Under the pieces are notes generated by a model. That model had not been told where the DNA came from. It was given only the letters and a program-made list of their open reading frames with translations, and ran no database searches. From assembly GCA_050260355.1 (NCBI GenBank), contig JBLNBZ010000114.1:40309-104308 (forward strand): DNA of 64,000 nucleotides. Reading direction: 5' to 3'. Every line of letters starts with the position of its first letter. The first letter of the stretch is position 1. Positions 24,468 to 33,758 of this stretch are shown piece by piece. The stretch is from CADEFX01 sp050260355 (lineage in GTDB: Bacteria; Pseudomonadota; Alphaproteobacteria; Rhizobiales; Hyphomicrobiaceae). A program made the translations under genes and the position numbers.

Positions 24468-25327
24468 GCAAAGGCACGGAACCGCGTCAACTGTTGGCAG
24501 CCGATGCACTCAAAGGCATCCGCATCGCGCTCTCGGCTTCCCCCAGTCCTGACTTCGAGCGGCTGGGACTGCTCGATACGCACTTCCGCTTAGCACTTGC
24601 CGAGATCGCACGAAGCGTTCTCGTCAGTGGAGGAAAACTGGCTTACGGGGGGCATCTCGATCCCTCCGGCTACACGACCTATCTCGTAAACGAGCTGCAC
24701 CGATACAGCCGTCGTGATCAGCCGCTGCTCATCTGCCTGCCATGGTCTGAGCATCGTCGGGTCGCGCTCTCGTTTCTCTCAAAGCAGAAAGAGGAGCTGG
24801 GGCTGTTTGGCGAAATTGTTTGTCTCGATAGCGACGGAAATGTGCTCAAGCCTGAAACGGACCGCGCCGAAGCTGCATCACCGGAGACGGATGCCGACGT
24901 CAGGCAGCGCGGGCTCTCGGCGATGCGGAAGCATGTTGCAGCCAAGTGCGATGGGCTTGTTGTGCTCGGAGGCAGAAAAACAGGCTTCCAAGGTCGTATC
25001 CCAGGCATCCTGGAAGAAGTGCTGTGCTTTCTCGAAGCCAAGAAGCCCGTCTATCTTGCTGGCGGCTACGGCGGTGCTGCTCTTGGGGCGGCCGGCACGA
25101 TTGAGCCGTCGTCAGCAGCGTGGCTTCCCGTGATTGCTTCGGAATCGCCTGACGCTCGCCTAAGGCAGGGACTTTCCGAGATTGGTGCTGTCGTGTCAGG
25201 CCGCGGTTGGTCTGCACTCGATAACGGTCTTACGGACGACGAGAATCGAATACTTGCCTCGACCCACAGGCCAAGCGAGATTGCAGCCCTCGTGAGTTTG
25301 GGACTCGGGCGTCGATTCAGCAGGTAG
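24464..25327 (+). CDS. SLOG-superfamily nucleotide-binding protein
   Basis: A 287-residue Rossmann-like protein. IALSASPSPDFERLG, LVSGGKLAYGGHLDPSGYT, DGLVVLGGRKTGFQGRIPG and KKPVYLAGGYGGAALG are the glycine-rich loops expected of SLOG (SMF/DprA-LOG) domains, which bind or process nucleotide-derived ligands. In known systems SLOG-related domains sense TIR products, for example in Thoeris ThsA. Coupled by ATGA to the TIR gene. There is no membrane segment or effector domain in this protein, so the killing activity may reside in the TIR protein itself. Confidence 0.8.
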   Translation: MSKGTEPRQLLAADALKGIRIALSASPSPDFERLGLLDTHFRLALAEIARSVLVSGGKLAYGGHLDPSGYTTYLVNELHRYSRRDQPLLICLPWSEHRRVALSFLSKQKEELGLFGEIVCLDSDGNVLKPETDRAEAASPETDADVRQRGLSAMRKHVAAKCDGLVVLGGRKTGFQGRIPGILEEVLCFLEAKKPVYLAGGYGGAALGAAGTIEPSSAAWLPVIASESPDARLRQGLSEIGAVVSGRGWSALDNGLTDDENRILASTHRPSEIAALVSLGLGRRFSR

Positions 25328-25430
25328 AATCGGTTTGCGCTCATAGCCGTGAGCGGTGTCCCGCGCGCGGGTCCTCAGCTACGGCGTTCGGACAGTCTGA
25401 GTTCAGCGCTCGGCAGGAAGAACCTAAGTG

Positions 25431-26225
25431 TCACAGTCCGGGGATGGCAACGCCGAACATGGCCGCAAGGGCCGCGATGACCGCAGCGATCGCTATTTGG
25501 ACGGTACTGTCGGCGATCTTGCTGCTGATCCACTTCAATGCAGGTACAATGAGCGCCAAGACGGCCTCCATCCGGGCTCGCGCAGCCTTCAGGAGGCGGC
25601 GGGTCGCACTGATCTCGGCGAGCACCCGGTCGCGTTCTTCGGGGCTCTCCGCGCCGAGTGCATTGCTCGTCTGTACCGCTCGTTCGAGCGTCTCGAGGTT
25701 GGTCTCGACCGTCTTGTAGTCTGCCGAATTGTGATCGACCGCCACGATGCGGTCCGAGGCAGGCACGTCGGCGGATTTGGTTTCCAGAGGTGAGTGCTTG
25801 AACAGGTCCTTACGAAGGTCGCGGGCGAAGGGCTCAAACAGCTGGTCGTTGATCTCACGGATCATGTCGTCGAAACGACTGCCCGCGTACATGAAGTCCG
25901 ATGCGAAATTCATATAGGCGTCTTCGGTTTCGGCGAAGTGACGAAACAGCGCCAACTGCTGCCCCAAACGTACCTTTCGGTCTGCCGCCCAATTCAGTGT
26001 GCCGCTGCCCACCATGCTGCCGACCGTCTTGCGGGCGGCATCGCGCCATGACGCAAAATCAAAGTCGGGCGCCAGCTGTGAGGCTCGTGCCCTTGCCCAA
26101 TTGCATGAATCAATATGCGCAATGAAGTCGCGCAGCTTCTGCTCGTAGGTCGTGTAGTTCGCTCGAGAAACGTCGTCCGCGAGATCAGAATACTCGGCCT
26201 CGAATTCTTCCCAGGTCATGCTCAT
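25431..26225 (-). CDS. Unknown protein with hydrophobic C-terminus, fourth gene of the hsd operon
   Basis: A 264-residue protein. It starts MSMTWEEFEAEYSDLADDVS, is helical throughout, and has a heptad-like stretch near residues 185-225 (ETNLETLERAVQTSNAL, LAEISATRRLLKAARARM). The last ~35 residues (DSTVQIAIAAVIAALAAMFG) are a probable membrane tail, giving a C-terminally anchored protein. The start overlaps the hsdS stop by four bases, so it is made with the restriction enzyme. I know no standard type I subunit of this kind. Helical bundle plus membrane tail resembles some abortive-infection effectors, but that is speculation. Confidence 0.7.
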   Translation of the reverse strand: MSMTWEEFEAEYSDLADDVSRANYTTYEQKLRDFIAHIDSCNWARARASQLAPDFDFASWRDAARKTVGSMVGSGTLNWAADRKVRLGQQLALFRHFAETEDAYMNFASDFMYAGSRFDDMIREINDQLFEPFARDLRKDLFKHSPLETKSADVPASDRIVAVDHNSADYKTVETNLETLERAVQTSNALGAESPEERDRVLAEISATRRLLKAARARMEAVLALIVPALKWISSKIADSTVQIAIAAVIAALAAMFGVAIPGL

Positions 26226-27610
26226 GCAGACCCCGCCCTGCGGCGTCTGGGCTGCTCTCTGCTTTCCCGCTCCGCCTTTATCCGCTCCAGCAGTTCCGAC
26301 GCCGGCTCGTCGTTCGGGTCTTGGGGGACGAGTTCGCCGCGGAAGGCCTTGGCGAGGATAGCTTGATCGAGCTTGGGAAGAAGATGATCGGCACGGGCGT
26401 GCTCGGTGGCAATCTTGTCCAGCCACGCGAATGCCGCCTCGATACGCTGCACAATCACTTTCATCTCGTTCGGCGTGCACATTGGGATTGGCAACGCTGA
26501 GACTTTGCTCATGCTAATAGAGGCGAGATTGGTCGTCTGCTTACCTTCGTCGAGGAAGTAGCGTTGGCCGAACTCGTTCGCATAATAGGATATGTAGCGT
26601 GATGGAATTAGAGAGCTTTTCGGCCGCAATCTAAAGACATGGTTTTGGTGGATGCAGCTTTTGATCTCACCTTCCCAGACCCATCCACGGCCGAGTTTGT
26701 CTCGGTCGCCGCCTTCGTTCATCAGAACGTCGCCTGCTTGAAGATAAAGAGCTTCGGCCTCGCGCGGCGTGACGAGTGTTGTCTTGATCTCCGAAAGATC
26801 GAGCCAACCGCGCTGAACATTGGCTACGCGTAGATATGGTAATTCGACAAGTTGCGTGTCGGCACTCCTCTTTTTGCCTAGGGCAATACCAGATTTGATC
26901 GCGCATATTTCACCTGCATGCGCCCAGCACCAACCCTCCGGCAATGGATCTGCGGCGTTGTTGGTGGCTACAGCAATACCCGTGGTCGTCATGAACTGTG
27001 AAGCATCACATGGATGCTGCTCTCGCCAATCCGCGGTCAGCTCGCCCGAAAAGGCCTTGGTGAGGATGGCTTGCTTGTAGCGCTCGATGAGCTTGGGGAT
27101 GTGGTCGAGCTGGTTGCGGGCGCGGGACGAGCGGGCGCGCAGGCTGTCGAGCTTCGCGACGATGCGGCGCTGCTCCTCTAGCGGTGGAAAGCCAATTGAA
27201 TGATCGACGATGTGTTCGCGCGATAACCCTGGAATGTCGCCACGTGCGTTACGTAGGACTTCGTCGATGGTGTGTTGGAGGGAGTAAGAAACGTAGTGGA
27301 AGTCAACTTGCGGATGAGGTCGATAGGCATAAACATCTCGGCCAATAGCGCAGGCAATCCCCGGAAACATGGTGCCAACGCCCGCACCCTTCACGGTAAT
27401 GAATATGCACCCGTCCGGCACCACACGGCGGGGGTCTGTCGTCCACTTCGTGCGATGTACGCTCTGCCCATCCCATTGCTCCGGCCCAGTAACGTAAGGC
27501 GTCCCACGGCCGTTCTGATTTACATCGCGGGCTGATGGAGACTGTCCGCAATAGAGAACGCCAAGATCGTCGAGCTTGGTATCGATCCATCCTGTCGGAA
27601 GCGCGCTCAT
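26222..27610 (-). CDS. hsdS: Type I restriction specificity subunit HsdS
   Basis: A 462-residue specificity subunit with two target-recognition domains separated by helical conserved regions. The conserved regions are visible as PLEEQRRIVAKLDSLRARSSRARNQL in the middle and MKVIVQRIEAAFAWLDKIATEHARADHLL near the end; each is followed by LDQAILAKAFRGEL or a similar QAILTKAFSGEL segment. It recognises the bipartite DNA site. Overlaps hsdM upstream by four bases. Confidence 0.93.
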   Translation of the reverse strand: MSALPTGWIDTKLDDLGVLYCGQSPSARDVNQNGRGTPYVTGPEQWDGQSVHRTKWTTDPRRVVPDGCIFITVKGAGVGTMFPGIACAIGRDVYAYRPHPQVDFHYVSYSLQHTIDEVLRNARGDIPGLSREHIVDHSIGFPPLEEQRRIVAKLDSLRARSSRARNQLDHIPKLIERYKQAILTKAFSGELTADWREQHPCDASQFMTTTGIAVATNNAADPLPEGWCWAHAGEICAIKSGIALGKKRSADTQLVELPYLRVANVQRGWLDLSEIKTTLVTPREAEALYLQAGDVLMNEGGDRDKLGRGWVWEGEIKSCIHQNHVFRLRPKSSLIPSRYISYYANEFGQRYFLDEGKQTTNLASISMSKVSALPIPMCTPNEMKVIVQRIEAAFAWLDKIATEHARADHLLPKLDQAILAKAFRGELVPQDPNDEPASELLERIKAERESREQPRRRRAGSA

Positions 27611-29109
27611 TCGGCAGCCTCCTTGGCAGGCGCTGCAACGGCTTCGTCCTCACCTTCCAGCTCGTCACTCAGCTCCTCGATCTCGCCGAGCGCGGCTTTC
27701 AGGTGCCCGATGATGGCGGCAGCGATGTCCTCTGGCTCGGTCAGGCCTTCTTCGGCCTCGGCTTCCGTGTCACGCAGCCAGGCGATGTCGAGATTGTCAT
27801 TGCGCTCTTCGATCTGCTTGCGCGTAAAGCAGCGGAAGCGTCCTTCCTCGCCTTCATCCTTGCGCTTCGATTTGCCGTAGGGGTCGCTGCCGAACGCTGT
27901 CTCGAACGCGGCGAAGTCTTCGGCCGTCAAGGGACGCGTCTTGCCGAAGGCCGGCATGTTGGCGCGCAGGTCGTAGACCCAGACGGCTTTGGTGTTGTCC
28001 TTGTCCGTCTTGCCGCGCGTGAAGAAGAGCACGTTGGTCTTAACGCCCTGCGCATAGAAGATGCCCGTCGGCAGGCGCAGGATGGTGTGCAGATCGCAGA
28101 GGTTCATCGCCCAAGTGCGCAGCCGCCGGCCCGTATTGTCCTCGAACAGCACGTTATCCGGCACCACGACGGCTGCGCGGCCGCCGGGCTTCAGCGCACG
28201 CACGATGTGCTCGACAAACGCCAGCTGCTTGTTCGACGTGTCGGCGGTGATCGAGAAATCCGCCCGGGTCGGTCGTCCGCCGCCCTTCTTGGTGCCGAAG
28301 GGAGGGTTGGTCAGGATGAGATCGGCCTTGCCGAGTCCTTCGCCGGTGGGGGAGAGCGAGTCACCGCACTCGATGGGGCACTCGATGCCGTGCAGCATCA
28401 GGTTCATGAGAAGAAGGCGGTGCGTGTCGGGCACGAGCTCTGCGCCGGTGTAGGCCTGCCGGCGCTGAAACGCCGCCTTCTCCTTCGGCAGTTTGAAGAG
28501 ATCGTCGGTGGCATCCTTGATGTAGCGGTCGGCAGCGACGATGAAGCCGCCGGTTCCCGCGGCCGGGTCCTGGATGATCTCGCCGGGCTTCGGCTTCATG
28601 AGCCGCACCATGCAGTCGATCAGGGGGCGCGGCGTGAAGTACTGCCCGGCGCCCGATTTCTTCTCGGCGGCATTCTTTTCGAGGAGCCCTTCATAGAGGT
28701 TGCCAAGCCCTTCCTCGCGCGCGGAGAACCAGTCGAGCTGGTCGATGTCGGTCGTGAGCGATTTGAGGTTAGTGGGCTTGCGCAGCTTGGTCTGCGCATC
28801 CGAGAAGATGGCCAGCACCGTCGGGTCCTTCACGTGCCCCGGATTGCCAAGGTCGAGCATGAGCTGACGGTAATAGGTGAGCTGGTCCATGCCGGTGCGC
28901 CGCGCAAGCTCCGCCCACCGGTAGCCCTTGGGCAGCTTCTCCTCATGGCCCGTCTCGGCCAGCATCTTGAGGAAGAGGAGATAGGTGAGCTCCGTCACGT
29001 ACTCGTTGTACGTGATGCCGTCGTCGCGCAGCACGTGGCAGAGGTTCCAGAGCTTGGCGACGATGTCGCCGGTCGTAACAGTTGTGCGGGTCAGCTCGCC
29101 GCTCGCCAT
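27607..29109 (-). CDS. hsdM: Type I restriction methyltransferase subunit HsdM
   Basis: A 500-residue adenine methyltransferase. The N-terminal helical domain (TTGDIVAKLWNLCHVLRDDGI) is followed by GAGQYFTPRPLIDCMV, motif I QDPAAGTGGFIVAAD and the catalytic NPPFGTKKGG. The tail is acidic with EELSDELEGEDE. It modifies the target with HsdS and is needed for the restriction complex. It overlaps the end of hsdR by 19 bases. Confidence 0.95.
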   Translation of the reverse strand: MASGELTRTTVTTGDIVAKLWNLCHVLRDDGITYNEYVTELTYLLFLKMLAETGHEEKLPKGYRWAELARRTGMDQLTYYRQLMLDLGNPGHVKDPTVLAIFSDAQTKLRKPTNLKSLTTDIDQLDWFSAREEGLGNLYEGLLEKNAAEKKSGAGQYFTPRPLIDCMVRLMKPKPGEIIQDPAAGTGGFIVAADRYIKDATDDLFKLPKEKAAFQRRQAYTGAELVPDTHRLLLMNLMLHGIECPIECGDSLSPTGEGLGKADLILTNPPFGTKKGGGRPTRADFSITADTSNKQLAFVEHIVRALKPGGRAAVVVPDNVLFEDNTGRRLRTWAMNLCDLHTILRLPTGIFYAQGVKTNVLFFTRGKTDKDNTKAVWVYDLRANMPAFGKTRPLTAEDFAAFETAFGSDPYGKSKRKDEGEEGRFRCFTRKQIEERNDNLDIAWLRDTEAEAEEGLTEPEDIAAAIIGHLKAALGEIEELSDELEGEDEAVAAPAKEAAE

Positions 29110-32100
29110 AGTTCCTCACTGATCCGGGAGAGGATCGTTTCCAGCTCCCCGTTAAATTGTCGGTTGAGTCGGTTGAAGCCGCCATGCTGACGGAAGGGCT
29201 CGTCGTCGAGGGCCTGGCGGTCGACGACGAGCTCCTTCTTGAGCTGCTCGCCGATGCGCTGCAGCCATTGGCGCTGCGGATCGGTCCAGGGCCGTGACTT
29301 GAGGATCGTGGCAAGCGCGCGATCGACGCGCTGATCGTAGGGCATGAGCGGCTCTTTGAGGGCCGCCTGTCGCACGAAACCGATGATGGAGGCCGCAATA
29401 TCCTCGTTCTTCGCCTGCTTCCAGGCCTGGCGCAAATTGGTCTCGCTGAACTGCTGGCGGTCGAGCTCGAGACGAAGTTCCCGCAATTGCTGGCGCGTGA
29501 GGTCGCGCGGGCGCTGCACCACGACCGTCAACGCCGCGATCTTGTTGAGATTTGCACGCACGAAGGTGGTGAAATTGTCGAGGAAGTCCTCGGGTCTGTC
29601 GGCATCGCCATAGCCGCGCGTAACGGCTTTCACCTGATCGGGATGGTTGGAAATCGGCAGGTAACTGCCACCTGTTCCTTCCGGGTTCCAGTCGAGGATG
29701 AGACCGAGATTGGGCTTGGTGCGGACCCAGTCGGCGAGATCGGTCGTTCCGGAGGTCTCGATGCGCTTCAATGTCGCTTCGGGCGTCTCACCGGCTTCCG
29801 CCTCGTAGCGCCGTCGCGCCTCTTCGGGGATCTTCTTCAGGCGCCGGCGGAGCTTGACGATGAGCTGGTCGCGGATGGCGGCGCGGTGTGTGTCGTCGCT
29901 CGCCTCAGCCAGCTCCTTCATGAGTTGCTCAATCGTGATCTTTGGATTGACGACCACGGGCTTCATGGCCGTGACGTCCTGAAGATTGCGGTAGAGGTCG
30001 ACCGCGTCGAAGATGCGGAACGTCTCCTTGCCGATGTCGGGGCACAGACGCGTCGCGCGCCCGAGCATTTGCTCATAGAGGATGCGGCTGTTGACGCGGC
30101 GGATGAAGACGAGATTGGTGATCGAGGGCACGTCGATGCCGGTCGTCAGGAGATCGACGGTGACAGCGATTTTCGGGTTGGAGTCGTTGCGGAAGGATCG
30201 GATGTGGGTCTGGACCTGGTCCACATCGCCCGTGAGCCGCTTGATGGCCGCATCCTCGACCGGGATGCCGGCAGCCGTGTAGGCCTTTTTGAGCTCATCG
30301 ACGATGATGTCGGCGTGGCCCCTGGAGACAGCGAAGATGAGCGTCTTGCCGGGAAGACCCGGGTCGATGTGCTTGACGAGCTCCTCGCAGACCGTGCGGT
30401 TAAAGGGGACGGTGATGACCTTGCGGTTGAACTCCTCGACCTCGTAATGCAGCTCGTCAGGCGCGTGCGTGAGGTCGATGGTGCCCGTCCTGGTGTCGAA
30501 GATTTCGAGCTGTTCGTCTTTCCTGAAGGTGATGCCGCCTTCGCTCAGCTCCGTCGCGATGCGATAGGGCGGCTCGTGGTCGATGAGCCAGCCGTCGATG
30601 ACCGCCTCGCGATAGGAATAGGTGAAGACCGGGTCGCCGAAGATCTGGACGGTATGCAGGGCAGGGGTCGCGGTCAGCCCCACCTTCACCGCATCGAAAT
30701 GCTCCAGCACGCGCCGATACTTCGAGATGTAGTCGTCCTCGCTGCGAAAGCCGAGCTCCTGGTCGGACATTTCGCGGTCGAGCGTGTAGCCGCGGTGGCA
30801 CTCGTCGACCAGCATCAGGTCATATTGGTCGATGGGCGGTACGTCGGCGGGATCGGATGCATAGAGCACGCGCTTGACGAGCCCCTGGATGGTGCAGATG
30901 TGGACGCGCGTATCGAGATCGGGCGTGATGTCCTCGAGGCCCTTGAGGCCGAAGATATCGGCAAAGGCGCGCGGGCCGACGACCTTGGTCGTGGAGAACT
31001 CGTCCTTGGTCTGGGTTCCGAGCGCGCTGCGGTCGACGACGAAGCAGACGCGGCGGAAGCGGCCGGCGGCGAGCACGCGGTAGAGGAAGGCAATCGCAAG
31101 CTTGGTTTTGCCGGTGCCGGTCGCCATGGCGGCGAGCATCTCGCGGCGGCCCTCCGCGAGCCTGGCTTCGAGCGTCTCGATGGCTCGCCTCTGATAAGGT
31201 CTGAGCTCGAACCCGAAATTGAACGGCTCGGTCTTGAGCGCGGCGTCGGCCTTGGGGCGGTCTATTTCCAGCTCGGCCTTGAGGCCTTCGGGCGTGAACC
31301 AGTCGGTGAGCGGCCGTGCGTGATTGCCCGGATGGCGGGCATCACGGAACCAGATGCCGCTTTCGGTCTCGATCTGCTTGAGATAGGGGCGGCCGTTGGT
31401 GGCGAACAGGAACGGCACCTTGAACTCGCCCCACGGCCCGCCGGCGAACTGACCCTCCTCCGCCAGCTTCACGCCTTTCGAGTAGCGTTCGGACTGCCCC
31501 AGGGCGGCCGAGACGTTCTTGCGCTTGCGCTTGGCTTCGACAACACCAACCAAGGTTGTGCCGATGAACAGCGCATAGTCGGCAGGGCCGCTCGCCGTGG
31601 GCCATTCGGCGATAGCCATGTTCTGACCTTTGGCCGGGCGGGCACCGGCTGCATGGGTGAGAGTGCGCGTATCGGCCAGCCATCCGCGAGCGGTGAGCTG
31701 GCGATCGATGATGGCGCGGGTTGCCGCCTCGTCGAGGTCGATCTCGCGGGCGGCGGCTTCGGCCTGCTCCTGCAGCGCGGCGATGACGGTGGGTGGCGTC
31801 GCGACCGCGGTCTGCTGCAACTGTGCGAGTTCTGCGGCAAGCGCGAGTTTGCCGGTCTCGGCCTCCTGCGCGAGCTTTTCCCAGACGGCGCGCTCCTCGG
31901 CCTCGCGCCGCGCGGTCTCTTCTGCGGTTTCCTTGGCGCGGAGAAGGGCATCCGCTTCTGAGCGTGCGCGCTCGGCGGCCGATTGGCTGGCGCGCAATTC
32001 GCCGTTCAGCCGCTCGATCTCTGTGCGCAGCTCGGCCGAGGCGTCGGCGGGAGGGCGTGGGGGTACAAAGGGACCCGGCTTCCATTTTGCATCGCGCCCA

Positions 32101-32474
32101 AAGGTTATGTGAAACCAGATGGCGAGCTCGCGTGCGATCTTGAGCGAGGTGAGCGCGGTTGCATGGTCATCCTGGTGCGCGTGGGCTGCCTTGTTGCCGG
32201 CGATACGCAGCTGATGGAAGAGATCGCCTGCCTCGCGCGGCATGATGCGCTCGGTCCTGAGCCGCACCAGGAGGTCGGCGAACGGCTCGTCGGCGGATGT
32301 GAAGAGGCCCATGCGGGCGGCGAGCTGCTGGGCGAGAAGTTCGGCGAACTGCCGCAACTTGATGAGGCAGGTGTTGGGGTCGTCGTGGAAGTAGCGCTCC
32401 GCGAGCGCGCCGAGCCGTGGAAGCTGCGCGTCGTAGGCGTTCAGAAAGTCAAAGTTGGACCCCCGGCCCGACAT
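29091..32474 (-). CDS. hsdR: Type I restriction endonuclease subunit HsdR
   Basis: A 1127-residue motor-nuclease. Residues 1-130 are a DUF4145-like N-terminal domain, 145-225 a charged coiled coil, 250-320 the HsdR nuclease (ADYALF then GVVEAKR, the PD-ExK pattern), and 420 onward the SF2 helicase with Walker A ATGTGKTKLA (451-460), VDECHRG (DEAH-like) and LLTTGIDVPSI. The start at 32474 has AAGGGG seven bases upstream; the longer frame lacks a site. This N-terminal DUF4145 form is a known variant of HsdR. First gene of the four-gene operon. Confidence 0.93.
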   Translation of the reverse strand: MSGRGSNFDFLNAYDAQLPRLGALAERYFHDDPNTCLIKLRQFAELLAQQLAARMGLFTSADEPFADLLVRLRTERIMPREAGDLFHQLRIAGNKAAHAHQDDHATALTSLKIARELAIWFHITFGRDAKWKPGPFVPPRPPADASAELRTEIERLNGELRASQSAAERARSEADALLRAKETAEETARREAEERAVWEKLAQEAETGKLALAAELAQLQQTAVATPPTVIAALQEQAEAAAREIDLDEAATRAIIDRQLTARGWLADTRTLTHAAGARPAKGQNMAIAEWPTASGPADYALFIGTTLVGVVEAKRKRKNVSAALGQSERYSKGVKLAEEGQFAGGPWGEFKVPFLFATNGRPYLKQIETESGIWFRDARHPGNHARPLTDWFTPEGLKAELEIDRPKADAALKTEPFNFGFELRPYQRRAIETLEARLAEGRREMLAAMATGTGKTKLAIAFLYRVLAAGRFRRVCFVVDRSALGTQTKDEFSTTKVVGPRAFADIFGLKGLEDITPDLDTRVHICTIQGLVKRVLYASDPADVPPIDQYDLMLVDECHRGYTLDREMSDQELGFRSEDDYISKYRRVLEHFDAVKVGLTATPALHTVQIFGDPVFTYSYREAVIDGWLIDHEPPYRIATELSEGGITFRKDEQLEIFDTRTGTIDLTHAPDELHYEVEEFNRKVITVPFNRTVCEELVKHIDPGLPGKTLIFAVSRGHADIIVDELKKAYTAAGIPVEDAAIKRLTGDVDQVQTHIRSFRNDSNPKIAVTVDLLTTGIDVPSITNLVFIRRVNSRILYEQMLGRATRLCPDIGKETFRIFDAVDLYRNLQDVTAMKPVVVNPKITIEQLMKELAEASDDTHRAAIRDQLIVKLRRRLKKIPEEARRRYEAEAGETPEATLKRIETSGTTDLADWVRTKPNLGLILDWNPEGTGGSYLPISNHPDQVKAVTRGYGDADRPEDFLDNFTTFVRANLNKIAALTVVVQRPRDLTRQQLRELRLELDRQQFSETNLRQAWKQAKNEDIAASIIGFVRQAALKEPLMPYDQRVDRALATILKSRPWTDPQRQWLQRIGEQLKKELVVDRQALDDEPFRQHGGFNRLNRQFNGELETILSRISEELWRAAS

Positions 32475-32895
32475 CCCCAACCCCTTGAGTTCGCACCGGT
32501 TGGGCCCGCGGTCGTCTGGAATGTCAATCGACTTGGACAGGATCCCCGAGCTGCAGCGATGCGCGGGAACAAGCATAGGCGAAGCATGCGGGATTTGGAA
32601 CCCTGGGCGGGCCCGTGCTGGGGATAGGTGTTTGACCTGTTATCCTTATCACCATCCCCTCGGATCCGGCCGTCGCTCGCTCATGCTTGCCGGCGGGCGA
32701 CGGCGGCGGAGAGGGGTGGAGCGGCCATCCCCTTGGTGAGGGTTAGAGCGAGCGTGAGAGCCGCTTGGCGATGGCGTCGCGCAGAAAGCCCATAAGTACA
32801 GGAGTACAGATGTTCGATAGGCGGAAGCTGGTCGGTAAGCATCCGGCCGCGTCGGCAAAAGCTCGCGCGAGCCTGCTGACGCGACCGGCATTTCG
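32475..32895. other. Non-coding gap upstream of hsdR
   Basis: About 420 bases without a supported gene. It should contain the hsdR promoter. A small dyad GTAC-AGGA-GTAC is near 32798. A 29-codon frame at 32811 on the plus strand has a GGAG upstream but no other support. Confidence 0.4.
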
Positions 32896-33456
32896 CTAGG
32901 TGGGGCGTGCCGTGGCGCGGGCCGGTTTGGCCCGGCGCGCGGGCGATTGCGCCTCGCCTTCCGCTTCCGTCCCAGCCGCGGCAGCGCCGGCATCAGGCTC
33001 GAGGTACTGCTTGATGCGGCTCTCGTGGTAGGCGAGCTCATGGCGCGAGGGCATGACGTTGCCTGCAAGATGCAGCTTGTCGCTGCCGGAGGGGCTCGAG
33101 ACGACGGTCCACAGTCCCTCGTGGTTCCAGATTTCGCCGACGAGCGTCTCCGCGTTCTTGTCGGTGCGCTTGCCCGTCGGGATGCGGTTGAGCTTGAGGC
33201 GCAGCGGCTCCACGTTCGACTCGGGATGGAAGTAGGACGGGCGCAGGCCGTCCTTGTTGAAGCGGTCGGCGAGCGTCGTATCGGCGGTCACCGCGTCCTT
33301 GCGCTGTGCACGCAGATAGCCTTCGTACCAGTGCTCGCCCTCGGCTTCGGTCGAGGGATGCTGCCGGAGCTTGCCGCGATACTCGGTGCCCGATGGGAGT
33401 CTCAAGATGCAATTGAGGTCCGGGAACACTGCAAATGGCGGGTAATTTTGTGTCAT
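32896..33456 (-). CDS. Hypothetical protein
   Basis: A 186-residue protein: MTQNYPPFAVFPDLNCILRL, then a beta-rich body with GEHWYEGYLRAQRKDA and NHEGLWTVVSSPSGSDKLHL, and a low-complexity basic tail (AAAAGTEAEGEAQSPARRAK). AAGGAG lies eight bases before the ATG. It has the look of small proteins from integrative elements that modulate ssDNA or RNA, but I cannot name a family. Confidence 0.65.
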   Translation of the reverse strand: MTQNYPPFAVFPDLNCILRLPSGTEYRGKLRQHPSTEAEGEHWYEGYLRAQRKDAVTADTTLADRFNKDGLRPSYFHPESNVEPLRLKLNRIPTGKRTDKNAETLVGEIWNHEGLWTVVSSPSGSDKLHLAGNVMPSRHELAYHESRIKQYLEPDAGAAAAGTEAEGEAQSPARRAKPARATARPT

Positions 33457-33758
33457 ACAATATCTCCTTGAAAATGGTTTCGTTATTGAAACCGGGAAAA
33501 GCAGAGCACTCTGCGCATTGCGGACAAGGGATCAGGGGAAAAGAGTCCACAATTTTGATCGCAAAGGGCTGGATCGCAACGTGCCGAAGCTCTGCGCAAG
33601 GGATCGACGCCCGCAGGGCCGAGACCCGCGACACGCGTGGGGGCCTTGGCGGGGCTCGGCGCGCGAGAGCCCGACCGCCGGCCCGTCCGGCGGATGCGCC
33701 CAACCTCCTCCTCTTTGAAGGGCAGGGATTACCAGGGCGCCGCGCACGCGAACGACGG
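33457..33758. promoter_or_regulatory. Long leader with hairpins before the 33456 gene
   Basis: No gene seen. On the minus strand it can fold GGTTTC/GAAACC (33476-33493) just before the ribosome-binding site, and CCGCCGG/CCGGCGG (33675-33693). The latter may also act as the end of the parDE transcript, although no T-run is present. Confidence 0.45.

Noticed and set aside
29487..31961. Long plus-strand open frame (824 codons) opposite hsdR
   Set aside because: Shadow of hsdR in a GC-rich genome; the helicase and nuclease motifs are on the minus strand.
32811..32900. 29-codon peptide gene with GGAG upstream
   Set aside because: Too short and without overlap, conservation evidence or hydrophobic toxin-like character.
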